Assembly: GCA_002083985.1 (NCBI GenBank)
Contig: MTER01000136.1
Coordinates: forward strand, 1 to 5,278
Direction of reading: 5' to 3'
DNA from: Candidatus Altarchaeales archaeon A3
GTDB lineage: Archaea; Altiarchaeota; Altiarchaeia; Altiarchaeales; Altiarchaeaceae
Length of the DNA stretch: 5,278 nucleotides
Part shown: positions 4,738 to 5,278 of the stretch, one piece after another
Layout: the number at the start of each line of letters is the position of its first letter
How positions within the stretch are numbered: position 1 is the first letter of the stretch
Made by a program: the position numbers and the translations under genes
The notes under the pieces: generated by a model
Told to the model about the DNA's origin: nothing
Seen by the model: the letters and a program-made list of their open reading frames with translations, nothing else
Databases searched by the model: none

Positions 4738-5278
4738 ATTTCTGGAGTGGCAAGAATGTTTTAGTTACGGGGGGAAACGGATTGGTAGGTTCGCACATAG
4801 TTGCAGAATTACTAAAGAATAATGCAAAGGTAATAGTACTTATAAGATCGCAAAATCCAAGATCATATTTTGTTACGGAAGGTTTGGATAAGAAAACGAT
4901 ACTTGCATACGGTGATTTAAAAAATTTTAAAAGAATTTATGATGTAATCTCAAAATATGAAATTGAATATATATTTCACATAGGCGCACAACCCATCGTT
5001 CCAACAGCATTAATAAATCCTGTTGAAACCTTTGAGACGAATATAAACGGAACTATAAATATATTAGAATCTGCAAGATTATGTAATTCGGTGAAAGGAA
5101 TTGCTGTGGCATCATCGGATAAAGCCTTATGGAATATCTAAGGAATTGCCTTACACGGAGGAAACGCCGTTAAAAGGAACATTTCCGTATGATGTCTCAA
5201 AATCCTGTACAGATTTAATAGCACAAAGTTATTTTAAAACTTATGGGCTTTCAATAGCAATCGCAAGATTCGGAAATA
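4725..5278 (+). CDS. rfbG: CDP-glucose 4,6-dehydratase, frameshifted and cut by window end
   Basis: This extended short-chain dehydrogenase would use bound NAD to turn CDP-glucose into CDP-4-keto-6-deoxyglucose. ATG 4725 gives MGRLNFWSGKNVLVTGGNG, the usual family opening; ATG 4716 and 4695 are possible but longer. The Rossmann motif GxxGxxG is at G16, G19 and G22. SYFVTEGLDKK, FHIGAQPIV, ETNINGTINILESARL and VASSDKA follow. The first frame then ends at TAA 5139-5141. One base too many within CCTT at 5125-5128 explains this: from 5128 the next frame continues YGISKELPYTEETPLKGTFP, then Y-D-V-S-K (the catalytic YxxxK) and SYFKTYGLSIAIARFGN up to the window edge. About half the protein is seen. 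It could be a genuine pseudogene or a sequencing error. The link to rfbF supports CDP-glucose as substrate; by sequence alone a related GDP-mannose or other sugar dehydratase is possible. Confidence 0.85.

Noticed and set aside
5121..5130. Programmed ribosomal frameshift in rfbG
   Set aside because: There is no slippery heptamer or downstream stem-loop, and the family is not known for frameshifting.
1..5278. CRISPR array, tRNA, rRNA or riboswitch
   Set aside because: No regularly spaced identical repeats, cloverleaf or conserved RNA motif was seen on either strand by eye.

Overview
The window is AT-rich DNA with four recognisable genes, all on the + strand, separated by intergenic stretches full of decayed gene pieces and short repeats. 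TGA and TAA both end genes and TGG encodes Trp, so the genetic code looks standard. The two genes that follow long gaps with a TATA-like stretch nearby (rhuM and the glycosyltransferase), and the cytidylyltransferase, have no convincing Shine-Dalgarno sequence. Together with heavy use of AGA for Arg this would fit an archaeon with leaderless transcripts, but a low-GC bacterium or candidate-phylum organism is not excluded. No rRNA, tRNA or other taxonomic anchor is present.

Layout. Bases 1-92 hold two imperfect repeat units. Bases 204-428 are a decayed AbrB/MazE-type antitoxin-like gene with two in-frame TGA stops. Bases 419-916 encode an unrecognised four-segment membrane protein. Bases 917-1242 hold a short remnant frame overlapped by an inverted repeat. 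Bases 1243-2235 encode an intact RhuM-family protein. Its stop codon overlaps the start of a gmhB-like HAD phosphatase remnant, which breaks off after about 24 recognisable codons, just before an element with short inverted ends (about 2311-2431). Bases 2456-3610 encode a GT4-type glycosyltransferase. Bases 3611-3963 hold two short unassigned frames and a third copy of the intergenic motif. Bases 3964-4737 encode glucose-1-phosphate cytidylyltransferase (rfbF). From about 4725 the CDP-glucose 4,6-dehydratase (rfbG) overlaps it, carries a one-base frameshift near 5126, and runs off the window.

Functionally the right half is a surface-polysaccharide locus. RfbF makes CDP-glucose from CTP and glucose 1-phosphate, and RfbG would convert it to CDP-4-keto-6-deoxyglucose, the precursor of 3,6-dideoxyhexoses and related sugars. 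The glycosyltransferase would add a sugar to the growing glycan, and the gmhB relic hints at a former heptose step. The left half (antitoxin relic, RhuM, remnant frames, inverted repeats) looks like a decaying accessory region joined to that locus. I see no strong case for a complete new system; the most notable features are the number of broken genes and the repeat-like elements at their break points.
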